Positions 1 to 7,618 of a stretch of DNA of 22,205 nt are shown piece after piece. A program made the position numbers and the translations under genes. This DNA is from DAOPYE01 sp035352715 (GTDB lineage: Bacteria; Acidobacteriota; Holophagae; Holophagales; Holophagaceae): contig DAOPYE010000037.1 of the NCBI GenBank assembly GCA_035352715.1, positions 1-22,205 of the forward strand. The letters are read 5' to 3'. Within the stretch, counting starts at the first letter, position 1, and each line of letters opens with the position of its first letter. The notes below the pieces were generated by a model. It did no database searches. It saw nothing but the letters and a program-made list of their open reading frames with translations, and was not told where the DNA came from.

Positions 1-1
1 G

Positions 2-790
2 CTGCCCCTCGCGGCTTCGGAGCAGGTGGGTGTCGCTTTTGCGAAAGCCATTGGCGCATCGAACCTGGCTGAACTTCGTACCATGAGCGCTGAAAAGATC
101 CTGGCCCAAGCCTCTCAGCCAAATGGTGGCCGGTTCAGCCCGAACATCGACGGGTATTTCTTCCCCATGCCTGCCTCCGAGATCTACGCCAAGGGCCAGC
201 AGGCGCGCATCCCGCTGCTGGCGGGCTGGAACTCCTCTGAGATCGGCATGGCCGTTGCGTTGAATCCGGTCAAGCCCACGCCGGTCACGTTCCAATCCCA
301 GTTGGCGATGGTGTTCAAGGACAAGGCCGAAGCTGCCAAGAAGGCCTATCCCGCCGCGACGAATGAAGAGGCCGAGGTTGCCGCAGCCGCGCTGGCCAGC
401 GACCAGTTCATCGTCTACGGGACCTGGAAGTGGATCGAGGAACAGGCGCGGACAAAGGTGCCCGTCTACCGCTTCCAGTTCGATCGTGTCCTGCTCGAAC
501 CCAATGGCTCGAATCGCTATGGAGCGGCTCACGCCGTCGAGATCGAATACGCCTTCAATACACTGGATTCCAAGAAGGCTCCGTGGCAGCCGGAAGACCG
601 TCAGACGGCGCAGACCATGTCGGCCTACTGGGCCAATTTCATCAAGACTGGCAACCCCAATGGCCCCGGTCTGCCGACGTGGCCGGAATTCGGCAAGACA
701 CGCCAGGTGATGCATCTTGACGCCGTCAGCAAGGCCCAGCCCGAACAGCACCGCGATCGCTACGAGCTGATGGATTCCATGACCAAATAG
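2..790 (+). CDS. Type-B carboxylesterase (pNB-esterase-like), C-terminal part, 5' truncated by window
   Basis: The reading frame is open back to the first base, so the start lies outside the window; about 262 residues remain of a family usually about 500-550 long. The fragment carries the second half of the Ser-Glu-His catalytic apparatus of carboxylesterase type B: GWNSSEIG, whose Glu is the usual acid, and GAAHAVEIEYAF, whose His is the usual base. The nucleophilic Ser and oxyanion hole would be upstream and cannot be checked. Near the C-terminus SAYWANFIKTGNPNGPGLPTW is the typical family ending. The likely role is hydrolysis of carboxylic esters with unknown substrate; many relatives are exported, but the N-terminus is not visible. 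A hairpin follows 24 bp after the stop, so this is probably the last gene of its transcript. Family call is secure; substrate is not. Confidence 0.9.
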   Translation: MPLAASEQVGVAFAKAIGASNLAELRTMSAEKILAQASQPNGGRFSPNIDGYFFPMPASEIYAKGQQARIPLLAGWNSSEIGMAVALNPVKPTPVTFQSQLAMVFKDKAEAAKKAYPAATNEEAEVAAAALASDQFIVYGTWKWIEEQARTKVPVYRFQFDRVLLEPNGSNRYGAAHAVEIEYAFNTLDSKKAPWQPEDRQTAQTMSAYWANFIKTGNPNGPGLPTWPEFGKTRQVMHLDAVSKAQPEQHRDRYELMDSMTK

Positions 791-1093
791 CTTTGCTGGA
801 ACTGCGAGGATCTGATGCCCGGAATCTGCTCACGAGAGGAGGCCGGGCATCGCTCATTTTCGTTGATGGACATTCAATGTCTGGTTGACCCGAGACCGGG
901 GTCCAGGGCATGCTTCGAGGTGCTGGACGACCGGAAAGGGGGACATTGATGGGCACCAAGCTCGCCATTGATGAGCCTCCTTCGTACATGAACTGATCTG
1001 AAACCCTGGAATTGGGATTTCACACGTCTCGTTCATGATCGGTGTGCGCGCAGCCAAAGGTTGCAGCATATTCAAGACCCTTCCGGATTCGCC
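791..1093. other. Non-coding gap of about 300 bp between esterase and ABC permease
   Basis: No convincing gene is seen on either strand. The left end holds a terminator-like hairpin (814-860). Further on there are small unremarkable repeats: GTCCAG/CTGGAC (901-906 and 923-928), CATTGATG twice (944-951 and 966-973), and a CATGAAC/GTTCATG inverted pair (987-993 and 1031-1037). A TTGACC hexamer at 885-890 has no good -10 box 16-18 bp downstream. The promoter of the ABC operon should lie here, but none can be assigned. Confidence 0.5.
814..860 (+). terminator. Candidate rho-independent terminator after the esterase
   Basis: GATGCCCGG (814-822) pairs perfectly with CCGGGCATC (843-851) across a 20-base loop; GCTCATTTT follows. 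The stem is solid, but the loop is long and the T run short, so termination may be partial. Confidence 0.5.
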
Positions 1094-2839
1094 ATGCTCA
1101 ACCGCATTTTCGATACCGTCTGGGGGCAGGCCAACGCCCTCTTCTATCCCTTTCGCCGCCGTCGGGCCGTGGATCTCTTCGTCGTCCTCATTGGCCTCGC
1201 CATCCTGTTCGGCTTGGTCCAGCTAGGGCGCCAGCTCACCGCTGTGCATCGGCCCGTGGTCGAGATCTCGCTGTCGCCTTGGGCGCTGCCGAAGTACACC
1301 TTCTTCTCCATGATGCGCGGGCTGGCGGCTTACGTGATGTCGCTACTCTTCACCCTCGTCTACGCATTCTGGGCGGCCAAGGATGCACGGGCGGAGAAGC
1401 TGCTGGTGCCCATCCTGGACATCCTGCAGAGCATCCCCGTGCTGGGCTTCATGCCTGGTGTCGTGCTGGCCCTGGTGGCGCTGTTTCCCGGAAGCAACAT
1501 CGGTCTGGAACTGGCGGCGGTGGTCATGATCTTCACCGGACAGGCGTGGAACATGACCTTCAGCCTGTACCACAGCCTGAAATCCGTGCCGGGGGATATG
1601 CAGGAGGCGGCCACGGTCTATGGCTTCAATTGGTGGCAGCGCTTCAAGTGGGTGGAACTGCCTTACGGCACCACGGGGCTGGTCTGGAACAGCATGATGA
1701 GCATGGCGGGCGGCTGGTTCTTCCTCATGATCACGGAGGGTTTCAAACTGGGCGAGCAGGATTTCCGGCTGCCGGGCCTGGGCTCGTACATGAGCGTGGC
1801 GGTCGAAAAGGGCAACTCGGTGGCGATGATCGCGGCCGTGCTTGCGATGATCGCGATGATCGTCTTCCTTGATCAAATCATTTGGCGGCCCGTGGTGGTG
1901 TGGGCGCAACGGTTCCGTGTGGAGGAGACGGCCCAGGCGGAAGCGCCCCAGAGCTGGCTGCTGATGTACCTGCGGCGATCCCGCCTGCTGCGCTGGATGG
2001 AAATCCGCATGTCCCGGCACCGGAACGCATCGCGGCAGCAGCGTCGTAAATCCACTGCGCCTCGGCACCACTCCATCCATTGGTGGAGCCTGCAGCGTTG
2101 GGCCTCGAACGCGGCCTTTGCCGCCCTGGTCGTGCTGGTCGTGTTCGCGTCCTTCCGCCTGATCCATTTCCTGACCCATCTGCAGGGGGCGCAGTGGTGG
2201 ACGCTGCTGAAGGCCGGGGGACTGACCTTGGCGCGCGTCCTGGGGGCCACCGCGCTGGGAACGCTTTGGGCCGTGCCCGCGGGTCTTGCCATTGGGCTAT
2301 CGCCCCGGCTTTCCAAACTGTTGCAGCCCATCGTCCAGGTGGCTGCCAGCTTTCCCGCGCCCATGCTCTTTCCCGTCGTGATTGCTGCCCTGGCGCATAT
2401 TCATATCGGCCTCAACTACGGATGCGTGGTGCTGATGCTGCTGGGCACGCAGTGGTACATCCTCTTCAACGTGATCGCAGGCGCCATGGCCATCCCCGGC
2501 GATCTGAAGGAAGCTGCCGAAGCCTTCCGCTTCCCCACTTGGCAGCGCATGAAGGTGCTCTATCTGCCGGCCGTGTTTCCCTACCTGGTGACAGGTTGGG
2601 TGACAGCGGCAGGCGGCGCCTGGAACGCCAGCATCGTGGCCGAATACTACGACCTGAAAGGACAGACGCTGTCCACATTCGGCTTGGGTTCCACCGTGAG
2701 CGCCGCCGCCTATAATCGTGAACTCCCGCTGTTGGCGGCGGGCGTTCTGGTGATGTCGGCCATCGTGGTGATCTTCAATCGCCTGGTCTGGAAGCCGCTG
2801 CATCACCTGTCCCAAACCCGCTATTCCCTCACCAAGTAG
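1094..2839 (+). CDS. ABC transporter permease with two fused permease modules (NitT/TauT-like)
   Basis: This 581-residue inner-membrane protein holds two BPD-type permease domains in one chain. Each has a hydrophobic multi-span region and a cytoplasmic EAA loop: the first at about residues 171-190 (MQEAATVYGF..QRFKWVELP), the second at about 472-490 (LKEAAEAFRFPTWQRMKVLYLP). A basic, poorly conserved linker rich in Arg, His and Ser (about 285-320) joins the halves. Families of the nitrate/sulfonate/bicarbonate type normally use two copies of a 250-residue permease, so this chain supplies the complete membrane dimer. The ATPase gene follows after 10 bp, its ribosome site overlapping this stop. 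The ATG at 1094 begins MLNRIFDTV; an in-frame TTG at 1061 would add 11 residues, and neither has a good ribosome site. No solute-binding protein gene lies nearby. Substrate is unknown. Confidence 0.9.
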   Translation: MLNRIFDTVWGQANALFYPFRRRRAVDLFVVLIGLAILFGLVQLGRQLTAVHRPVVEISLSPWALPKYTFFSMMRGLAAYVMSLLFTLVYAFWAAKDARAEKLLVPILDILQSIPVLGFMPGVVLALVALFPGSNIGLELAAVVMIFTGQAWNMTFSLYHSLKSVPGDMQEAATVYGFNWWQRFKWVELPYGTTGLVWNSMMSMAGGWFFLMITEGFKLGEQDFRLPGLGSYMSVAVEKGNSVAMIAAVLAMIAMIVFLDQIIWRPVVVWAQRFRVEETAQAEAPQSWLLMYLRRSRLLRWMEIRMSRHRNASRQQRRKSTAPRHHSIHWWSLQRWASNAAFAALVVLVVFASFRLIHFLTHLQGAQWWTLLKAGGLTLARVLGATALGTLWAVPAGLAIGLSPRLSKLLQPIVQVAASFPAPMLFPVVIAALAHIHIGLNYGCVVLMLLGTQWYILFNVIAGAMAIPGDLKEAAEAFRFPTWQRMKVLYLPAVFPYLVTGWVTAAGGAWNASIVAEYYDLKGQTLSTFGLGSTVSAAAYNRELPLLAAGVLVMSAIVVIFNRLVWKPLHHLSQTRYSLTK

Positions 2840-2849
2840 GAGGCGCGAA

Positions 2850-4139
2850 ATGACGATGACGACTCCGATTCTCGAACTGCGCGGCGTGCAGAAGAGTTTT
2901 GATCGCGGCATGGGCAACACGCTGCGAGTCCTGGAAGACATCAATCTGGATGTGCGTCCCAATGAGGTCATCGCCCTCATTGGCCCTTCGGGTTGTGGCA
3001 AGAGCACGATCCTGCGGATCTTCGCGGGGCTCATCGAGCCCACGAAGGGGCAGGTCCGCTACCGGGGCAAAAAGCAGTCGGGCCTGAATTCCAATGTCTC
3101 CATCGTCTTCCAGGGCTTTGCGCTCTATCCGTGGATGACGGTGGAAGCCAACGTGGAAGCTGTGCTGCGCGCGAAGGGCGTGGACGAGGCCACGCTCAAG
3201 GAACGCACGAACAAGGCCATCCGCATGGTAGGGCTTGAGGGGTTTGAAGAGGCGTACCCCCGGGAGCTTTCGGGAGGCATGAAGCAGCGGGTGGGCATGG
3301 CCCGTGCGCTCTCCGTGGATCCGGAAATCCTCTTCATGGACGAGCCCTTCAGCCAAGTGGATGCCCTTACGGCGGAAGGCCTCCGCGCCGAGATCCTGGA
3401 CATCTGGGACGACCGCGAGCGCAACCCCGCTTCCATCCTGATGGTGAGCCACGACATCAAGGAGGTCGCCTACATGGCCGACCGCATCGTGGTGCTCTCG
3501 GCCAACCCCGGCCGTGTGCGCACCATCGTCGAGAACCCGCTGCCCAGGCCGCGCGATACGCGCAGTCCCGAGTTCCTTCGGTTGGTGGATAAGCTTCACG
3601 ACATCATCACCAGCGCCGAGCTGCCAGATATCCTGGTGACGACGGTGGAATCCAGCGTCGAGAGCCACGAACTGGTGGAGCCGCTGCCCTACGCGCTGAA
3701 CGCGGACATGCTGGGCCTGCTGGAATTCCTGATGGCCCAGGGGGGCAACTGCGATCTCTTCCAGGTGGTGAACCACACGCATGTGCCCTTCGAGAAGGTG
3801 CTGACCATCGTGAAGGGCTTGGAGATGCTGGGTTTCGTGGATACGCCCAAGCGCAGTGTCGAACTCACCGTGCTGGGCCGCCAGTTTGTGGAAGCGGATA
3901 TGGATCAGCGCAAGCTCATCTGGCGCGACCAGTTGCTAGAGCTGAAGCTCTTCCGCATGGTCCGCGAGCAGTTGGAACTGCACGAGGGCAAGCTGCGCAA
4001 GGAAGAACTGGTCCAGGAGATCGCGGATCGCCTGCCCATGGAAAACGCCGAACAGACCTTCGATACGTTGGTGGCCTGGGGCCGTTTCGCGGAACTCTTC
4101 GCCTACCGCGAGGAGAAGGAAATCCTGACCTACGAGTAG
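2850..4139 (+). CDS. ABC transporter ATPase with C-terminal AAA-associated domain (nitrate/sulfonate/bicarbonate type)
   Basis: The first 230 residues are a complete ABC ATPase: Walker A GPSGCGKST (45-53), Q-loop Gln88 in VFQGF, signature LSGGMKQR (140-147), Walker B ILFMDE (160-165) and switch His201 in VSHD. It should energise the upstream double permease at the inner face of the cytoplasmic membrane. Residues about 275-429 form an added domain that matches my recollection of the AAA-associated C-terminal domain (PF09821): a winged-helix-like stretch (MLGLLEFLMAQGGNCDLFQV, then a helix-rich part ending in AYREEKEILTYE). Family ATPases without it are about 260 residues. A strong ribosome site (TAGGAGG, 2837-2843) overlaps the permease stop, so translation is probably coupled. 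The gene ends 19 bp from the convergent nadK, with no hairpin between. The role of the extra domain is not known to me; regulation is a guess. Confidence 0.92.
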   Translation: MTMTTPILELRGVQKSFDRGMGNTLRVLEDINLDVRPNEVIALIGPSGCGKSTILRIFAGLIEPTKGQVRYRGKKQSGLNSNVSIVFQGFALYPWMTVEANVEAVLRAKGVDEATLKERTNKAIRMVGLEGFEEAYPRELSGGMKQRVGMARALSVDPEILFMDEPFSQVDALTAEGLRAEILDIWDDRERNPASILMVSHDIKEVAYMADRIVVLSANPGRVRTIVENPLPRPRDTRSPEFLRLVDKLHDIITSAELPDILVTTVESSVESHELVEPLPYALNADMLGLLEFLMAQGGNCDLFQVVNHTHVPFEKVLTIVKGLEMLGFVDTPKRSVELTVLGRQFVEADMDQRKLIWRDQLLELKLFRMVREQLELHEGKLRKEELVQEIADRLPMENAEQTFDTLVAWGRFAELFAYREEKEILTYE

Positions 4140-4158
4140 GCTTGACGCGGGTTTCAGG

Positions 4159-5028
4159 CTACCGATCGCTCCAGTGCAGCTTCTCCTGCAATAGGGAGAA
4201 GAAGGGGCGGTCGGGATCCTGGAGCAGCGTGATGCCATGCTCCGCTTTCTGGAAGGCGATGCGGTCGCCGTGCTGGATCGGGTGCTCGATCTGGCCATCC
4301 AGGGTGAGATGAGCCTCGTCGGAGCGTCCCATCGTGATGCTCACAGATGCACCGCTAGGCACTACGATGGGCCGCAGGGTCAGGGCGTGGGGACAGATGG
4401 GCGAGATCACCCAGGCGTCCAGCGACGGGTGCAGAATCGGACCGCCCGCCGAGAGCGAGTACGCGGTCGATCCTGTGGGGGTTGCGGCGATGAGCCCATC
4501 GGCGCGGAACGTGGCGGCTTCTGTTCCATCGATGCATAGCCGGTATTCCAGGATCCGGCTCATGGCCCCCTTGTTGATCACCGCGTCGTTGAGCACGGTC
4601 TGGTGCAGCAGCTCTTTGCCGTCCCGGATGAGGCGGGCGCTGAGCATGGTGCGATGCTCCGAGATCAGCAGTCCGGCGAAATAGGCTTCCACCACGCGAA
4701 GGGTTTCCTGCGCCGAGTGGGCGGTCAGGAAGCCCAGGGAGCCCAGATTGATCCCCAGGATCGGCGTGTCCTGGGCGCTGAACTGCCGCGCGGCGCCCAG
4801 CAGCGTGCCGTCTCCCCCCAGGACGATGCACAACTTGGGGGAACCCACCGGGGTTTCCGGTTCCAGGGCGTCTGCGGGCAATCCCGTCTCCGCCCAGGCG
4901 GTGCGCAGATTGGCGTTGCCGTGAATGGCCCAGCCACGATCCAGGAATGGCGGGACGATTTGCTCCAGGGTGGAGGCCAACCAGGGGGATTTGACCTTTG
5001 CAACCAGGGCCAGGGCGGGAATGGACAT
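4159..5028 (-). CDS. nadK: NAD kinase
   Basis: A 289-residue ATP-NAD kinase that phosphorylates NAD to NADP in the cytoplasm. The family motifs are in order: GGDGT at 71-75, the NE/D-type ND at 147-148 (VLNDAVI), and the nucleotide-binding TPTGSTAYSLSAGGP at 183-197. Length is normal for the family. The ATG start gives MSIPALALVAKVK, a typical first strand; no strong ribosome site precedes it. The gene is divergent from the PBP1A gene with a 65-bp gap between starts and is convergent with the ABC ATPase gene. In many genomes nadK sits beside recN or tlyA; here it does not. Confidence 0.96.
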   Translation of the reverse strand: MSIPALALVAKVKSPWLASTLEQIVPPFLDRGWAIHGNANLRTAWAETGLPADALEPETPVGSPKLCIVLGGDGTLLGAARQFSAQDTPILGINLGSLGFLTAHSAQETLRVVEAYFAGLLISEHRTMLSARLIRDGKELLHQTVLNDAVINKGAMSRILEYRLCIDGTEAATFRADGLIAATPTGSTAYSLSAGGPILHPSLDAWVISPICPHALTLRPIVVPSGASVSITMGRSDEAHLTLDGQIEHPIQHGDRIAFQKAEHGITLLQDPDRPFFSLLQEKLHWSDR

Positions 5029-5035
5029 GGCTCAT

Positions 5036-5045
5036 AGGTTAACCT
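5036..5045. promoter_or_regulatory. Perfect 10-bp palindrome in the nadK/PBP1A divergent gap
   Basis: AGGTTAACCT reads the same on both strands and sits in the 65-bp gap between two divergent starts, 8 bp from the nadK ATG. It could be an operator half-site or chance. No convincing -35/-10 pair could be assigned on either strand. Confidence 0.2.
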
Positions 5046-5093
5046 GTCTATCGTGTGGGCGCTGGATCCCTGACGCCCAGTGAAGGAGCCTCG

Positions 5094-7532
5094 ATGGGTG
5101 CGATACGGGCCAGGATCAAGAACACGCGATTGCGGAACGGCGGTCTGCTGCGCCGAATCGCATGGGCGCTGGCCGGGTTCTGTGCCGTTTGCGCCATCGG
5201 CCTCGTCATTGCTTGGTCCGTCGTCAGCCAGGACGCGGATAGCTTTCTGACGCTGTTCGCGCTGCGCCAGGAAAAGACTATCTCCAAGGTGCTGGATCGC
5301 GATGAGAACGTCATCGGCATCTTTGCCGAAGAACGCCGCGTGCTGATCCCCTATGGGGATATTCCCAAGGCCTTCGTCAACGGACTGGTTGCGACCGAGG
5401 ACGCGGATTTCTGGGATCACGGCGGTGTCTCAGCCCGCGGCTTCGTTCGGGCGGGATGGAATTTCGTCACGAGCTTCGGCCAGCGGCGCGAAGGCGGGTC
5501 TACGCTGACGATGCAGCTGATCCGAACGGTCACTGCCAAGCGCCAGCGGCGCCTGGACCGCAAGTTTAAGGAGATCATTCTGGCCCGCAAGCTGGAGAAG
5601 GCTTACACGAAGAAGCAGATCATGGAGCAGTACGCCAACGAGGTCTACTTTGGCGGCGGACGCTACGGCATCGAGGCCGCTGCTGAGTTCTATTTCGGCA
5701 AGAGCGCGCCCCAGCTCACGGTGGATGAATGTGCCGTGCTGGCCGGGATCGTGCAGAACGCCAACTATCTCTACCCCTATTCACGCGAACCCAAGACCCG
5801 CCAACTCGTGATCAACCGCCGCAATCATGTGCTGGATCGCATGGTTTCCGAAGGCTATCTGAAGGAAGGTGACGCGAAGATCTACAAGCAGAAGCCGATT
5901 CGGCTGGCCCGGGAAAACCCGCAGGAAGAAGCTGTCGCGCCCTATGCCGTCGAGGAAGTGCGCAAATACCTGTATGAGAAGTACGGCAAGGATGCCGTGC
6001 TGAACGGCGGCCTGGTTGTCTACACCACCATCGATTCCGCTTGGCAGGATGCCGCCAACGAGGCCGTGAAGCAGGGCCTCAAGGCCGTGGACCGCCGCCG
6101 AGGTTTCCGCAAGGACGCCGTGCAATTCGTGAAGGATCCCGACACGTCGGATCTGCCCGGCTGGAAGCGCTTCATGGAAGAAGGCGATTCGGTGCAGGGC
6201 GTGATTCTCGGGTGGTACGGCGATAACGCCACCGTGCGCGTCGGCAAGACCAAGCTGAACGTGCCCGGCAGCGCCTTTGCCTGGGCGGGCAAGGATATCC
6301 AGAAGCTGTTGCCGCGCGGCGCGGCTCCCCTCTTTCTCGTGAAGGAGGCGAGCGCCGATGGCCTGCCCCTGAAGCTGGAACTGGATCAGGATCCCGATGT
6401 GGAAGGCGCGCTGCTGGCCGTGGAGCCGAACAACGGCGAGATCCGCGCCATGGTGGGCGGCTACGACTTCAAGCGCAGCAAGTTCAATCGCAGCACCCAG
6501 GCCGAGCGTCAGGTGGGATCGACCATGAAGGCCTTCGTTTACGGCGCGGGCTTCGATCACGGATTGACGCCCGCGACCATGCTGAACGATGTGCCCACGC
6601 GCTTCACTTTCGGCCGCGATATCTATGAGCCAAAGGATTCCGATCACGAATTCTGGGGACCCATTCCCGTCTGGGAGGCCATCCGGGATAGCCGTAACGT
6701 ACCCGCCGTCCGGGCCCTGGAGATGACGGGCATCGATAACGTGGTGCAGTTCGCACGACGCGCGGGCGTGACCGGCCGCATTCCTTCCGTGCCCAGCATG
6801 GCGCTGGGCAGCGCGGATCTTACCTTGACCGATATGGTTCGCGGCTATGCCACCTTCGCCAACGGTGGGCGCCAATCGCCGCCGCCCTTTCTCATCCGCA
6901 AGGTGGTGGATCGCAGCGGCCGTGTGCTGGAGTCCCACAGCGGCGCTCCTGGCGAGCAGGTGGTGGATCCCATGACCAACTACCAGCTGATCCAGTGCCT
7001 CCAGGGCGTGGCCCAGCGCGGCACTGGCGCGCGGGCCAACGAGCTGGGCTGGCCTGTGGCGGGCAAGACGGGAACCACCGATAACCACACCGATGCCTGG
7101 TTCGTGGGCTTTTCCACGCACATCACCTGCGGCGTCTGGGTGGGATTGGACGCCAAGAAGACCATCTACCGGGGCGCGGATGGCGCCAAAGCGGCGCTGC
7201 CCATTTGGGTAACGTTCATGAAGGCTGCGTTGCCAACCACCTCCAAGGAAAACTTCCCGGCGCCGGACGGCATGGAGTGGGCTGACATCGATCGCTACAC
7301 CGGGCTGATCGCCAGCAGCGCCACCAGCGGGGAGGATCTGCTGCACCTGGCCTTCAAGCCCGGCACCCTTCCCAAGGCCCCCAGCACGATGGAGGCCATC
7401 CAGAAGATCCGCGACGCCAAGGCCAAGGCCTACTCGCAGGGAGCGGACGACCGCGCCTGGGGTGCCATGACGGATGGCGGCGCACCGGCGGGCGCGGATG
7501 GGAGCCATGCCCCTGATCCCAACGATCCCTGA
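5094..7532 (+). CDS. mrcA: Class A penicillin-binding protein 1A (bifunctional peptidoglycan synthase)
   Basis: An 812-residue membrane-anchored enzyme that polymerises glycan strands from lipid II and crosslinks the stem peptides in the periplasm. A short basic tail is followed by one membrane span (about 21-44). The GT51 domain has catalytic Glu102 in ATEDADFWDHGG and REGGSTLTMQL. An OB-like insertion of the PBP1A type lies between the domains (about residues 350-430). The transpeptidase motifs are Ser476 in GSTMK, SRN at 533-535 and KTG at 658-660. The C-terminus is a Gly/Ala/Pro/Asp-rich low-complexity tail. The ATG at 5094 is chosen because GAAGGAG (5082-5088) precedes it; a GTG at 5055 in the same frame is less likely. 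It appears to be a single-gene unit closed by the strong hairpin at 7558-7593. Confidence 0.96.
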   Translation: MGAIRARIKNTRLRNGGLLRRIAWALAGFCAVCAIGLVIAWSVVSQDADSFLTLFALRQEKTISKVLDRDENVIGIFAEERRVLIPYGDIPKAFVNGLVATEDADFWDHGGVSARGFVRAGWNFVTSFGQRREGGSTLTMQLIRTVTAKRQRRLDRKFKEIILARKLEKAYTKKQIMEQYANEVYFGGGRYGIEAAAEFYFGKSAPQLTVDECAVLAGIVQNANYLYPYSREPKTRQLVINRRNHVLDRMVSEGYLKEGDAKIYKQKPIRLARENPQEEAVAPYAVEEVRKYLYEKYGKDAVLNGGLVVYTTIDSAWQDAANEAVKQGLKAVDRRRGFRKDAVQFVKDPDTSDLPGWKRFMEEGDSVQGVILGWYGDNATVRVGKTKLNVPGSAFAWAGKDIQKLLPRGAAPLFLVKEASADGLPLKLELDQDPDVEGALLAVEPNNGEIRAMVGGYDFKRSKFNRSTQAERQVGSTMKAFVYGAGFDHGLTPATMLNDVPTRFTFGRDIYEPKDSDHEFWGPIPVWEAIRDSRNVPAVRALEMTGIDNVVQFARRAGVTGRIPSVPSMALGSADLTLTDMVRGYATFANGGRQSPPPFLIRKVVDRSGRVLESHSGAPGEQVVDPMTNYQLIQCLQGVAQRGTGARANELGWPVAGKTGTTDNHTDAWFVGFSTHITCGVWVGLDAKKTIYRGADGAKAALPIWVTFMKAALPTTSKENFPAPDGMEWADIDRYTGLIASSATSGEDLLHLAFKPGTLPKAPSTMEAIQKIRDAKAKAYSQGADDRAWGAMTDGGAPAGADGSHAPDPNDP

Positions 7533-7557
7533 GGACGTTCCCGCCTCCGTCTGAAAA

Positions 7558-7593
7558 CAAGAAGCCCCCGGTCTGGCCGGGGGCTTCTTGTTT
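7558..7593. terminator. Strong bidirectional rho-independent terminator
   Basis: A perfect 14-bp stem (CAAGAAGCCCCCGG at 7558-7571 with its complement at 7577-7590) encloses a 5-base loop. TTT follows on the plus strand and AAAA precedes it at 7554-7557, giving a T run on the minus strand too. It sits between the convergent PBP1A and helicase genes and can end both. Confidence 0.92.
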
Positions 7594-7618
7594 CATCCAC
7601 AACGATTGCTGGATGGGG

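Noticed and set aside
949..996. A 15-codon ORF after a purine-rich GGAAAGGGGG stretch
   Set aside because: Too short, no recognisable product and no repeat or leader-peptide features such as runs of one amino acid.
4140..4158. Possible terminator between the ABC ATPase gene and nadK
   Set aside because: The 19-bp gap holds no stem of useful length; transcripts may end inside the opposite gene or by Rho.
5781..7508. A 575-residue minus-strand ORF opposite PBP1A
   Set aside because: High GC keeps antisense frames open; it has no domain and lies fully within a certain gene.
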